From: Polytrichum commune
Lineage: Eukaryota > Streptophyta > Polytrichopsida > Polytrichales > Polytrichaceae
Length of the DNA: 64,000 nt
Reading direction: 5' to 3'
Assembly: GCA_950295325.1 (NCBI GenBank)
Contig: OX485809.1
Span: 13,392,001 to 13,456,000 of the forward strand
The position numbers and the translations under genes were made by a program. Below, in pieces: positions 50,362-62,688 of this stretch; the first letter of the stretch is position 1, and each line of letters starts with the position of its first letter. The notes under the pieces were generated by a model. That model did no database searches. It was given only the letters and a program-made list of their open reading frames with translations, and had not been told where the DNA came from.

Positions 50362-50602
50362 AGGAAATAATTATCGCATGCAAGCGTATCTCTCATCCAT
50401 CCAACATAGAAACTTGACCACTGAAAGTTGATTGCCGATTCTTCTCAAGTGATCTCAAACGAGTAGACTATTTCGGGGTCTTTAAAGTTAATTCCAATGT
50501 CAATTCATCTTTAAAAAAGTAACATCTGGGCAACAGTACTACTTTTAGGGATTGTATGTGGGATCCATGAGAGGTACTCTCGTATACGATTAATTCCCTC
50601 CC
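50362..50602 (+). mobile_element. CGTACCTCTCAT TIR element (family 3, copy B)
   Basis: The left arm reads GGAAATAATTATCGCATGC then AAGCGTATCTCTCATCCATC. The right arm, reverse-complemented, reads GGGAATTAATCGTATACGAG then AGTACCTCTCATGGATCC. TIRs are about 45 bp with scattered mismatches. It is the longest of the four copies in the window. Confidence 0.75.
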
Positions 50603-50639
50603 TCCGCTCAACGATAATGAAACCAATACAGCTTATTAG

Positions 50640-52172
50640 GCCCATCAAATCCTACGCTCAGTTTTCCGCTTCTCTATCGAATATGATCCTGCAAGTGTTT
50701 TGTGGTTGTTTACATCAACAATTGATTTGCCATGGGGAGCTTTGAACTGGCGAACGCAAGATCGCGAAGCATACACACTCCACAAGCATCCATCACTAGA
50801 GGCGGATTTGACACAACAACCACATGCAGGATACCCTCTCTCAGATCTGCAGCACGAGAGCAACCGCATTGCTGCTGCAACCATTTACAACCGGCTTACC
50901 ACGCACAGTCAGGTACTTGCCACACCCAAACTCTAAACTCTTGATTTATGACTGCAAATCATGGCTCCCAAAATACGACATCCATACAAAACCTGCCCTC
51001 GTAGGAGGAGCCAACAGCAACACGCACACAAACCACTGTGCATTGGCACACCCTCACGGAACCATCTGCTACAAACCAGAAAGCCATAGGACCACAAGAA
51101 GATACTTGCTCGATGAGAGCAGCCACCACACCTATGCTCCGAAGGACCTCCCTCAGTTACTGGCACACATAACAACATCTTACCTCCGCCATCATCCTCT
51201 ATACCCTAGCAAGACACCTGCACCACCATACGACAGGAACCTAGAAGCTAGGACTTGCGAGTGACCAATGATTGAGTCGATCTAGAGGTGGACTTGGAAC
51301 ATTGCATTTGTTGCATGTTACGAAGCATGGAATCTGCAAACAGCTGACTCATTTCTCATGGAATTCTTCTTTGCATTGGACAAAATGCAGGTATCTCAAG
51401 TATATCAAACGATTAAGATCACCGACATCGACATCGACAAAACCATTACCTGAACCACATCGACAAAAAAAACAACCCTCGACAGATCGAATTACAACCT
51501 TCGACAGCAACACACGCACTCCCACAACAACAAATCGCTCCCTACTACCCGACAATGTCATACACAAGTGCACACCCCCCTCACTCCCTGATTGCCTCAC
51601 AGAGTCCTCACTCCCATAAATCCGCACAAAAAATGTCCTCCCAAGAGTGCATCATGGCATAGCACACACAGCCCAGAAAATTCCGAAACGCGAACTCTCA
51701 AATCCAAATCGCAATCCCCAAGGATACCAGTTCAAGGTCTCCACGCAGTACCGCCCACACAATGATTTCTCAAAAGCATGCCCACACCATCTGACCACAG
51801 AGCCTTGCACGCACACTGCTGGCGACCCCAAACCACAAAGTAAACCTCAACCCCAACCGCCAACGGGAACCCACCTCCAAAGCCACCCAAAGGCAACACA
51901 CATTTAGCATACAACCGACTCACAACAACCATAAATATACATCGACAACGACACTTCAACGCCACAGTACAAACAATTTACCAAAGAAGTGCCAGCCGAT
52001 CCCATGCACTCGCATTCTCGCCACGATGGAAGACCTCGGCTAACTGGAGACGCCGTCAAACTCATTTGCAACATATTCTCCAACTGGTCACCTTCCTTCC
52101 ACGGGAGCCACTTCCGCACAACCCCACTACTCCGAATCAGTCCATGCACAATCCAAAGCGATACACTAATAA
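50640..52172. mobile_element. Insert of unusual composition carrying a host gene fragment
   Basis: The block is C-rich on +, retains many CpGs, and differs from the CpG-poor DNA on both sides, which suggests a fairly recent arrival. It contains the eIF3a fragment at 51241-51424. Frames of up to 146 codons (50824-51264) have no known domain. I found no clear TIR or target duplication, so a Pack-MULE, Helitron or other capturing element is inference only. Its right edge abuts a family 4 element. Confidence 0.5.
51241..51424 (+). pseudogene. Fragment of eIF3a: end of intron 6 plus first ~35 bp of exon 7
   Basis: This stretch matches 44090-44277 inside the neighbouring eIF3a gene. By hand count there are eight substitutions and two small gaps over about 188 bp. 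It keeps the intron 3' end, the AATGCAG splice acceptor and the exon bases coding [11 protein letters not shown], then diverges abruptly into unrelated sequence. The presence of intron means the copy came from DNA and not from mRNA. It cannot encode anything by itself. Confidence 0.92.
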
Positions 52173-52355
52173 GGGCCACTTCACACACGAGCCAAGAGCC
52201 GTGACCATGAACTTGTGGGAGCCCAAACCAAATTGTCCACAGGCCGTTCCTAGACACCTCCAAAATCATGTAGTGTGGTCACGGAGTGTGAAGTCATATG
52301 TGACCGGGCCCTCAAACAAATGCTATTTCAATGAATTTCTATTCATGCAGGTCCT
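52173..52355 (-). mobile_element. Family 4 TIR element, incomplete copy 2
   Basis: It starts GGGCCACTTCACACACGAGC and, read on +, follows the reverse complement of 13905-14087 closely: CCAAGAGCCGTGACCATGAA, ACACCTCCAAAATCATGTAG and TATTCATGCA all align. It is preceded by TAA (52170-52172). The opposite terminus was not found; similarity fades after about 52355. Confidence 0.7.
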
Positions 52356-52428
52356 CACACATGATAAATTATAATATATCAACCACTTGTTGATTTATAA
52401 TAAACATATAGTACATGAAATTGACTAA

Positions 52429-52959
52429 TGGGGCATTCCCACCTGACATTAGTTAGAAGTAGTTTTAGTCTAAAAGCGGTTTTAGTTATCTAGGGTTCAC
52501 ACATACGGCTCTTTTTAGTGCCAAGCCTAGGTGGCAAATGATGTGGCATGGCTTAAAAGTGGAGGTTTTAAGCCTCAACCACCGACCCTCCCATCGGTAC
52601 CTAAACATGAGGCAAGAATATAGGACCTTTAAAAGTGTCGCCTCCCACCCTTGTCATTGGTTGCTTTCTAGTCTTAGCTATGAGGGCATGAAGAGCTTCA
52701 TTAACAAAAACCGATGGTAAGATAGGTGAGTAGTAAGGCATTTGGGGATGGGACAAAAACTACCCAACATTCATTGCTTGGTAGATTAAACCATGAACAT
52801 GTGTGAAAGCTACTTAACTAAAACCTACTTGGAAATCTCCGGAGCAAGTTCTTGTAGGTGCATTGGGATAGTCGGATGCCTCCGCTATAACCGAGGGAGC
52901 TTTACCCGGTTTTTAGGAAATACTTTGGGTCTTAACTAAAGTCAGGTGGGAATGCCCCA
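52429..52959. mobile_element. PIF/Harbinger-type non-autonomous element, nearly intact
   Basis: The ends are 27-bp inverted repeats with a single mismatch, starting TGGGGCATTCCCACCTGAC. TAA flanks both sides (52426-52428 and 52960-52962). A 3-bp TWA duplication is the hallmark of PIF/Harbinger transposons and Tourist-like MITEs. The 531-bp body has a 60-codon frame without transposase motifs, so it would need a transposase in trans. The almost perfect ends point to recent activity. Confidence 0.85.
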
Positions 52960-52962
52960 TAA

Positions 52963-53639
52963 CCCCAATATTTTAACATTATTAAAAGGTACTACAAAAT
53001 ATGCACAATTAGAAAATTACCTAACTGAATGGGTTCATTAATTGCTAATGAGCAAGATAATAACCCCCAAACAATTATACCCTCATCGCACGTGGTTCTA
53101 TGAGTCACAATAGGTGTCAACATAGACAACAAGACAACATAATACCCACATGGCTACTAAAATGCATTGCATGGTTTATTTAAGACCATATTTCTTATGT
53201 ATCATAGGCGCCCCCAATGATAGCCATCCCCCCTCATCCCATCCACAACCAATGTCATCCAATTCATAAAATTCACGTATTGTCATGACAAACGACTAAC
53301 CACCGGCATTAAAGAAAAACGAGACAAATTCACGTTCGATTTACATCTAGTGAGGGACCCAAAGACTTTGAAAATTATATATTTTTAAATTTGAAATGGA
53401 AGTGTGGCATGGAAAAGGCCATATGACATGGAACAACTTCAAGGTCCATAATGTATACAACCCCTTACAATCAACATTGAAATTTGGAACATTTGTATGT
53501 AAGTCAGCGCCATTATCAATTATAAGTTTATTTTCTCTCAATGATCGATCAATCTCTATCCTTCTAAACCATAAAACATAGTCTACATTGAACCTATCAA
53601 TGTCATATGGCCTTGCAACTAATAATTCTATATAACTTG
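52963..53639. other. Intergenic, nothing recognised
   Basis: A 111-codon minus-strand frame (53347-53682) has no recognisable domain and overlaps the start of the next TIR element. Confidence 0.4.
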
Positions 53640-53983
53640 GGGCCAATTCACATGGGGTCCCAAGTCCTAATTCCCAAGTCACTTGAGGTCAATCCATGCA
53701 ATCACGGCCGTTGAGAACATGGAACTTGGGACTTACCACTTCACACGGGGTCCCAAGTATGACATTTTTTGGAGGTGAGACTTGGGACTTGTGTTGAGAG
53801 TTGGATCGGGCAAAATCCTAAAGCCAACTCACAACCCAAGTCCCACAAATATTTTCGCATCAAAGAATCATCATCCAAATTGCATGATAATGAATCATAT
53901 CTTAATGGCTTCTTGAGGCTCAAAAGTTGGGACTTTGCCTCTATGTTGGGACTTCAAACTTGGGATCCCATGTGCACTAGCCC
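53640..53983. mobile_element. TIR element with GGGCYA ends (family 5)
   Basis: The left end is GGGCCAATTCACATGGGGTC. The right end reverse-complemented is GGGCTAGTGCACATGGGATC, and both continue with CCAAGT. A third related word, CACTTCACACGGGGTCCC, lies inside at about 53732, suggesting an internal duplication or nested copy. Flanks are TTG and TTA, close to but not an exact 3-bp duplication. Non-coding, 344 bp. Confidence 0.6.
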
Positions 53984-54252
53984 TTAGTCTACAAAAAAAT
54001 TGCAGACTCCATGCCTAATCATGCATAATGTTGAAGAGTGTTGATGTAATATGTTGCACCTCGGACTAGGTATGTTTGGTGAGTTGTTATTATCATGTAG
54101 TATTTGATCTAAAATTGAAACGACTTGGGTAGATGGGTCTAAAATGGTTCCTATTTTCGACTACCCCACTTCTCATAGTGTAAAGTAACTACAATATTGA
54201 TGGATGATTGAATATTCTTACCACATGTGCTAGTGTGTAAGCAGAGGATGAT

Positions 54253-54618
54253 GGGAGCTAGACAACTCCCAATTGAAGATTGGATGGACTAGAGTTAGAC
54301 AACTCCAAATTGACAACATGTGCATTGGGGTTAGACAACTCCGCATATAGTGCATTGGAATTAGACCATTCCATATTGAGAACATGTGCACATGAGTTAG
54401 ACAACACTCTATGAGGTGCACTGGAGTTAGACCACGCCAAAATTGGAAAGATAAATGCCATTTATTGGAGTTAGACAACTCTCAATGAATAGATGAATCT
54501 AGTTGGAATTAGACAGTTCCAGCTAGAAGAATGGTTGGATGAACCAAGTTGGAATTAGACAGTTCCAGCTAGAAGGAAGGATGGATGAATCCAATTGGAA
54601 TTAGACAATTCCAATTGG
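54253..54618. repeat. Array of ten short hairpins with an invariant AGAC loop
   Basis: Ten units lie 29-50 bp apart, starting near 54253, 54292, 54327, 54357, 54394, 54423, 54467, 54505, 54551 and 54591. Each contains TAGAC flanked by complementary arms. The arms differ but stay paired: GAGTT/AACTC, GGAAT/ATTCC, GGAATT/AGTTCC with a wobble, and finally CCAATTGGAATT/AATTCCAATTGG, a perfect 12-bp stem. The seventh and later units have longer arms. The spacer between units is not conserved. Unit 6 is the most decayed. No protein family is evident on either strand. Confidence 0.8.
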
Positions 54619-54639
54619 AAGAATGAGATTGAGATAAAA

Positions 54640-54960
54640 GATGGAAGAAGGTTCTAGAAGAACCAAAGATAGAAGATTCATAGTAGAACTAAGAGATAGA
54701 GCTATGAATAGAATACTTTTACTATATGTGAAAATAGAAAGTAAAGTAGTGCCTTTGACATAAGAGGAAGCTCGGAGGAGGAGAGAGGATTTTTTTGTCT
54801 CTCTCCTATGGTCAGATGGTTGAGCTTAGTCCAAGACCTACTTGGTCTATGATTGTAATTTGACATTACAAAGAAAATAAACTGAGTTCTTCAACTCATC
54901 GTTTTGATTGATAAGTGTTAGTGTGAAAGTTGGTGGCAAACCTGTGAGAGGTTCCTTACA
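54640..54960. other. Possible LTR-like sequence after the hairpin array
   Basis: A purine-rich stretch, TCTCTCTCCTATGG (54799), then AATAAAC at 54886 and GGCAAACCTGTGAGAGGTTCC recall the 3' part of a retrotransposon LTR. No partner LTR is in the window, so this stays tentative. Confidence 0.25.
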
Positions 54961-55690
54961 CATAGGATATGAAACATGTGAGTAGCATGAGATGGTTAGC
55001 AAATCAAAATCGAAGCCATAGACTCTTTCCTCATGATTTTTGGAGATCATAAGATGTTCATTGTCAAAGTGAAGATTCCTTTGCGTATTATATGGTTGCA
55101 TCGGTCCTGCCAAATAAGTTGATTATTCAACTTAGAAGGGTTAGCGTATTTTGAGCATTTAGTCCAAATTATTTTAAACACATGTATTTTTAATATTCAA
55201 TTTTGGAGACACGCCTTACCACATAACACTCTAACATTGGTGTCCGACTAGTATAAGTAACCAAATTAGGAATGTCTACCTTTGATATTGCCGCAAACGT
55301 GAATGATCATGTTGTTTAATCTTTGAGTTGGTCTAAAGTAAGTCGGTTTTGAACAAACATTTTAAGCCATGTATCCACGTCTCGTAGGCTATGAAACACG
55401 CATTGTTATTGTGAGATGATTAGCAAATCCAAAACATGCACGTGGCCATTTTTCTCATAATCTTTGGAGTTCAAATGGATATCTTATTCATTGCCATAGC
55501 AAATTTTCTCTTTCTTAACAAATGATATAGTCACCACCTACCAATTGTGTTGACTATTGCATCTAAATGGTTAACAAATTCCAAGGACGTGGTCCGATTT
55601 CTTCTCTAAGCACATGTATTTTTGGCATTTGTTCTTGAACCTACATCCATTCAAATATAGGTTTTTCATTTAAGATGAGCACCAAATTAG
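54960..55690. repeat. Direct repeat, two diverged units about 422 bp apart
   Basis: TAGGATATGAAACATG (54963) and TAGGCTATGAAACACG (55385) start matching units. GAGATGGTTAGCAAATC/GAGATGATTAGCAAATC and CATGATTTTTGGAG/CATAATCTTTGGAG follow in both. A third relative lies at 3220-3500. Confidence 0.6.
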
Positions 55691-55699
55691 ACCCAACTC

Positions 55700-58180
55700 C
55701 CTTGATTCCATAAATGATCCCAAACGGTTTTCAAGAAGATTAGAAGAACCTTTAAGAATATTGTGTTTTGTCAAAGGTGAACACCTAGAACAAGAATAAA
55801 CAAGTTGCAAGCACCTATCTTTCCTAAGGGCATATCCTCATGTTGTCGCTATGGTTGGTTATCCATTGTGATAGAGTGGACTATAGTGGTAGGGTTAGGG
55901 TGCATATATAAATTAAATGTTAGGATGATCTCCTTAGGCAACTCAACCTTGTCACCCTATGGGTCAGATTTAAGGCCTTGCGTTCGAGGTACTCTTTCCA
56001 GTGGGCTTGTACACAAGACTAATTCAATTTGGGTGATGTCGGGTTGAATTAGAGATTTCAAAAGATGTGGTGCATGTGAGTGGCTACACAAGTTCATGAG
56101 CATGTAATCAAAGGGTGTAGAGTTGCTAAGTGAAAATCTACATCAATCATGTTTACGAACTACTCATTGGGGTCCCTCAAACATGCAATCCAACTTGGTT
56201 CAAAGCATGTGTGCATATTGTTCACAAAGTGTTTAGGGATAGTTGTAATTTCATTGCATTGTGGGGTTGTAATTTTGGAAATTATTGGTTTAACCACTAT
56301 CCATTCAATTGGGCTCTTCTGAACAATTGTTCTAATCATAGGTGATTTACTAGAAGCAAATCAGTAGACCATCAATTTTGATGATAATCAACCCGATGCA
56401 CACACATATATATATATATAGGAAATTGTTATATGATTCATGAGATAATACAAAAACCACTAATATGTATAATAAATTCTATGAAACATTGATTTTTATA
56501 CCTAATTTGTATTTTTTCAAACCCCCACAAATAATGTGACTTATAAGTCCAACATGTGATGCACAAATGTGACCTTCAGTGTGATTCCACGAAAATGGTA
56601 GCATGGGTGCAGTACATGTAGAGGGTCTGATACCATCCAGGTGCGTATTTGTTGCCACCCTACATACAGTATGATTTAGTATGATTCTTCAGTTTAAACT
56701 TTCCTCAAATTTGATATGTCCCTTGAGATCTAGAAGTATTTTGGCTTAAGATCATTTGATTATGAAACAACCAACATTTGTAGCTTATTGTTTTGTAATA
56801 TCGTGGATTTCATCATATGTTGAACTGATATAGGTGAAACATATTTCAACACCAAAACCCACAAGGACTTTTGCAAGTAAATAGTTTTGGAAGGGTGGAT
56901 GGAGATGCAAGTTAAATGCATTAGTATAATCATTTTGTTTATTTATGTGTTAATAAAATGCATATGTAACTAAATTTAAGAAATAAATGGATCAAAATCT
57001 CATAAGGAACTATAATGCATTTTGTTTAAAATAAGCTCAAAGTTTTTGTGCAACCAATGCAAACTCTTTTCAGCTGTTGAATGTAACACAACCATACTAT
57101 TTTTCAATCAAAAGTCATTTACATGTTCAAAAATCACTTGTTTTTAAATAAGATATAAGTAGGCGTCTTGTAGTTGTATCCAAGATAAGTACACCATTAG
57201 TTTCATAGATAATATTTCTTGTGATACATGTCACTTAAAGGAAAAAAATTTGAAGTCAAATTTTGTATGAGATATTCATGCAATCGATGTCCCGATATAT
57301 TTTCTTGATATTTTAAACATCCATAATCAACACATTCATATTAGATTCACTCACAATATATATGAGGTTTCATAAAGCATTTATTATCATTATGTACACC
57401 ATATGAGATATTCACTCACATATATCCATAAACATCATGAGACGCTAAAAATGATATTTGATTATTAAGAATGGGGGGCAGTCACATTTTTTCGCACTCA
57501 CATGGTTCCGATCCTCTATGTTGAGTGCACCTTCAAGACACAAACTATACACATCACCTCATGCCTCAAGGCCCCTTGGCTCTTACTCAAGGCACTTGAA
57601 TGAAATCGACGGGCTAAGGGAGGCAAAATATACGTGAGGACTGACAATGGAATTGAAAGGTTGTCCTTTAATGTCGTAGACATGCCCTCCACACATGTGA
57701 CATGCAAGGCACTTTGTCATATAAGTTACACCAAAATAATTTGTGATTGTTTCATCCCATGGGAGGCACCTCATGTAAACCTAAGGGGGCATGTGTGATA
57801 ATGAGGTATTAGAGTGCGGGGCTGGGGGGGAGGTAATATCTTTACAATGCTAGAACTATTTGGACCCTATAATTACTAAACTTTCTAATATACTCAAATT
57901 TTCAAATCCATGTACGTATTTATAACTAATAACCCATACTTATTGTCTAAGGGTTATGTCATGCTATGTTATATACGATTGCTAGATTTTCTTGAGACAT
58001 GCTCTAGACATGAATTGAAACTTTATTCATTATGATTGTATATTCTAGATCATAGCACAAAGTAATTATAACATAATTCAATGCATAGAACTAGAATGTA
58101 TACTAGAAATCGATTGCATGAATAGGAATGTATGAGATTATTGCACTTGACAACACAACATAACATTCAAGAAAGCATGT
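55700..58180. other. Intergenic, nothing recognised
   Basis: AT-rich with small frames of no known family. A short TA run is at 56406-56420. Confidence 0.45.
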
Positions 58181-58181
58181 A

Positions 58182-58207
58182 TGTGTGTGTGTGTGTGTGT
58201 GTGTGTG
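58182..58207. repeat. (TG)13 microsatellite
   Basis: An uninterrupted dinucleotide run of 26 bp. Confidence 0.95.
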
Positions 58208-58209
58208 AT

Positions 58210-61200
58210 ATAAATTAGGGTCTGAAATCACAAATGATGTAGTCATATGCACAATGTATATGTTGTGAACACAACAATGGATGTCAATCTTCAAATGCAT
58301 CACATTCGTTTCCATCTTGCCAAACTCATTTGCGTCCACAATGGTGAAAGGGTTGTTTCACATAAACATCCTTTGCTACCTTTGAAATTTGATCCTATCA
58401 TAAGTTCAAATGATTTGAGCATCCAATGCTATGTCACTTTTGATTTTTTCAAATACCCACCTTTTGGAGGAACCCCATGTTTTTCTTAATACCTTGTATC
58501 ACATGTATCAAAGGCTACGGTAGAACTAATTTTGGATATAATATACCTCAAAGTCTTTTAATTGGACCCTATGTTTCTTTCTCACGTGGTATTCTAAAAC
58601 GACAAAGTGCCTTCCCCTTAGACTCTCATGACCATTTCAACTTTGCATGATTAAGATGTCTACATCGGTCTCAAGAATGTAGGACCACCAAAATCTAGGG
58701 GCTTATCTCTCAAAAAATTAAATTTATACGTAGTCTATTAACCCAATCTTCCAAATGGGATGATTCAACTCTTGACGGACATGATTTGAAGTATTCTTTT
58801 AAAGACGTATAAATTTAAACATCGATTTCAAAAAGTTTAGATTAACGTTTAATTTGTCTTTGCCTACTACAAGGATTCTAGTAGGTCTTCACAAATGTGG
58901 ATCTGAAACATATCAAATTCTATAGGAGATTCACATTTTGATACAATTGAATCAAATAGCACCCTACATTATCTAGCCTCACAATCTTCATTTTATAGTC
59001 TACAATTGAATGATGTGTTACCATGTCCAGAAAGCTTGAGGTTTTAGGGTTTAAACACCACACTGTTCAATGAGAAGATATTTAGTTCACCAATATTGAA
59101 AATTAACTTGGAGGAACATTCATGCATGAAAACTTACATTTTTTCAAGTGATCACATAATAGTCCAAGCTTTTGGAAAAACACAAGAGGAGTTTGGTACT
59201 TGCACTTTCAATACAAATTTCCATTCTTGCTTGGTAGTATTGGAGCATTCATGTAAATCAATAACAATGAGATGAAATCATCCTCAGTTGTTGGTTGAGA
59301 ATGTGTAAGAAAACGTGGACCCAAAAATAGATTCAACTTCTACAACCGAGTACATAAAATGATCACAAACTTCAATATTGGGAATATGATAAAACCATTA
59401 TTATTGCAATCAAATCGTAATATGATGTAAGGCTTTGATCCAATTGTACCATGAAACTTCAAATCTACGAACCTATGTTATATGTGCTCATTATATCCAT
59501 TCCGTCTTTGAATATAGGTGAACAAGTAATACAACACAAAACCCTAATTCTCAATCTATAATTTGGCAAAATTTTATGTTACCTCCAACTTTGAAATTTC
59601 TTATGTCCTCGCATTTTTGCTACAATCCCCCCAAACCCCCGTCTATGCAAAAGTACCTCCATCACAAAGCATTTGCATAGTTTGAATGGAAGTTTAAGAA
59701 GTGAAGGAAAGAAGGGAAAAAGTCGAGGCTTCAATCCCTAGGTGACTAGGGGTCCATGTCAAATCAAAGAGGTATTATAGAATATGTGTTGGAGGCCTTT
59801 TTGTGGATGATGGCAAATTCAATATACTTCAATCACTTTAAGTATAATTTTGTTTAAGAGGTCCATATATACTAGGCTCTCCATACACACACATAAAAAA
59901 AAGAGGTGTATTTGAAGTATACATATTTTATATTTTAAGCTAATTGCCTCAAAAGTGACACTTTTTAAAATTCTTTTGTTTTTTTCAAGTGCGATTTTGA
60001 AATCAATTAAATACCTTCAAGTTATTGAAGATTTATGTTCAAGTACGAAACATGAGCATCCTTGAAGACAAATCCATATGTTGTAGTATCAACAATGTCA
60101 AGTATGAGTATATTTTATATATTTTCCTTGATATAAGAAAATGTATAAAATATTTTTCAGACCCATAAATACATAACCTACGATTTTGAACTTGACGAGG
60201 TCCATATAAATTGTGTATTTGGCCATATCTTAAGACCATGCGTCCGTTAAGGTTAGGGTTCATAAAATGTGTAGATTTAATTGGGTTGTTTAAGGTGACG
60301 TAGGATTTGAATAGTTCCAATTGCAACGAAAGGAGAAACTCGAAACCCAGTTTTGCATGCGAACACAAACTATCGAGATTCTTTGATATGAGTTGTGTTA
60401 ATCTACTATATAGCAATATCTCCCAAGTTCTCTTCCCAAAACACAAATGGAGAAATAAAGCAATGAAAGTAAGCTTTGAGATATTTGAGTTTATGTGTTT
60501 TGGGTTGGGGGGGGGGGGTGTTAGAGATTATTCTCTTACCCTATGTGTTAAAAAATGAAAGTAACCCAGGCATACTAGAGCTCAAGGACTCGTATGCTTT
60601 ATGTATATGCGACTCCCAACTCTAGTCATGAGTCCCTTCATCTTAACAACAACTTTAAATAGGACCTCTTAAAGTTTGGTGGGGTTCAACAAACAACTAT
60701 TATAATTTATCAAAGTTTTTTAATACACAACCTAAGTTTAATACACAACCTAAGTGCTCCCCGTGAACGGGGAGGCCCAAAATCAAAGGAGAATTATGCT
60801 TGCCCGATACTTGGTCCCACAGTTAATAACCAAGGAATTGAGTAATGTTATGCCATGCGGTTGCCAAAGGGAAGGAGGTCAGGGAGAAGGAGTACCCTTG
60901 GCGACTACAATAGGAGGTGAGGGGGGCAAATAATTTAAACTTCACTTGCACACCACTTGCACCATCTTCTGTAAAATATAGACTTTTTTTCGAAATTGTT
61001 TTTGTGAGCATAAATTTCTTGGCTTTGTAGATCAACATGTTTTAAAACTGTTTATGATTTTTTTTTTCACAAGATTCAAAGTTAGTATAGTATTTAGAAT
61101 CACTTCCACCTAACCTTGTGCGAGCATCAAGAGCTATCCAATTTACCATGCTCACGTACATAACATTACTCAAAACCCTCTCATGTTCTCTTTCTATTTT

Positions 61201-62635
61201 CAATCAACAATATTGTAGGGAGACTCGAATTCACATCCATCTCCCAACATCCCATAATAACTATTCTTGAATGAATAACGCGCCAAGGTCCACGGGCCCC
61301 ACACAACACGGCACGTCCCTTGAGTAATCTTATGTGGTTGGAAGTTATACTTACAACAATAAACCATGTTGTAACTTTATTATTATACTCCAAGTGAACT
61401 CCATCGTTACTAAACTAACTTTGAATCAACTCCACACAACATCAAGTCCGCTAAGTTGAAGATAAATTCACTAAAATGTGATTACTTTTTTTTGTGTACC
61501 CAAAATTGTATAGATGGACATCATTATATGGTGGCCCGGTACTTGAGTGGCTATGATATCTTCTTGGCAACTCGATCGCAAGGAGTGTTCATGGCATGGG
61601 TGTTATTATTAGGAAGCATATGCGGGTTGTTAAGTTAATGAACATAGCTAGGGCACACTTGGGGCGGTGAAGTTGTGGGGAGAGGGAGACTTGGTCACCG
61701 AGACTTAGGAGTAGCATCCATCATTGTCCTTGCTCCGATCGAGTTAATTGCTTGGGACTTGCATTTAGGGGCTCGCATGTGAACCGCCTTTAATATTCAC
61801 AAACATATTCGTAGATGAGATTTGGGTTATTGAGTGGGATCTCGGGTGGGTTCAAGCCACGCTCGAACCTTTGAAAGATATGCCCGCAAGTACTTCATGA
61901 GTGCCCACTCTCCATATCTCCGTTTCATGCACATTTCTTGATTAACTTATCATTGTCATTGTTTCAAGGTGAGTTGGTTGCCATCCGGGTCCGGGTACAC
62001 AAAAGTTGGGGTCCAAAACACTCCTAGTCATGGACCTTGTTTTTGGATTAGAGTTTGTTTGTTTTTTTCTAAAATTTATTTATTTATTTATTTATTTTTG
62101 AAGTCAACAGGAGTGTTGGTGGGGAGTTGGTTGTTTTGCATAAGGATGTAAGGATGTTTTCATGTGAACTTGGTAAGTTTTGGTGCACGTGTTGGAGTCG
62201 GTGTGGAAGTTTGAACGCAAAACATTCTACATCAATTCATCAAGGGCCAAACTTGTTCTGGCATGTCAAAGAGGTGCTAGAAAATGGGTTTGGTCCTTAA
62301 TGAACTAATATAAAGTATTATTTGTTCAAACCTCCACACCGGTGTGTGTTTATTGGAGAAGCCAACATAGTGTGTGTGGTGAGCATTTGGGGTAATTTTG
62401 TGGCAACATGATCTTCTAAGGAAAAGAAATCAACTTTACAAGCAACAATTAGAAAATGGGGGTAAAAAAATAACTTTTTGGGAAAACCTTTTTGGGAAGA
62501 ATTGGCAATTGTGTACCAAATGGCAGAGGTTAGAATGGCGACACAATGTGCAATAAGACATGGGACTCAAGCAAATTTGAATTCCATGTGCTTGATAATC
62601 TAGCAATAAAAACACGTAGCCAAAAACTTGCTATG
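58210..62635. other. Intergenic, nothing recognised
   Basis: The longest frame is 135 codons (60039-60446, minus) with no recognisable domain. There is a G homopolymer at about 60506-60519 and a (TTTA)n run at 62073-62097. Confidence 0.4.
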
Positions 62636-62639
62636 TGGG

Positions 62640-62688
62640 GGATTGAACCCACTCTTGAAAAAACATGCATGACTGCAACATAAGGCTA
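62640..62688 (-). mobile_element. Possible tRNA-derived SINE head
   Basis: On the minus strand GGGTTCAATCC (62640-62650) fits the Pol III B-box. About 27 bp upstream TAGCCTTATGT (62678-62688) matches the A-box at nine of eleven positions. No tail or target duplication was identified. Confidence 0.35.

Noticed and set aside
50824-51264. 146-codon + frame in the C-rich insert
   Set aside because: It runs into the copied eIF3a intron fragment, which is non-coding there, and has low-complexity composition driven by the skew.
54253-54618. Hairpin array as a CRISPR array
   Set aside because: Repeats are short, unequal and unevenly spaced, spacers are not of constant length, and the DNA is eukaryotic.
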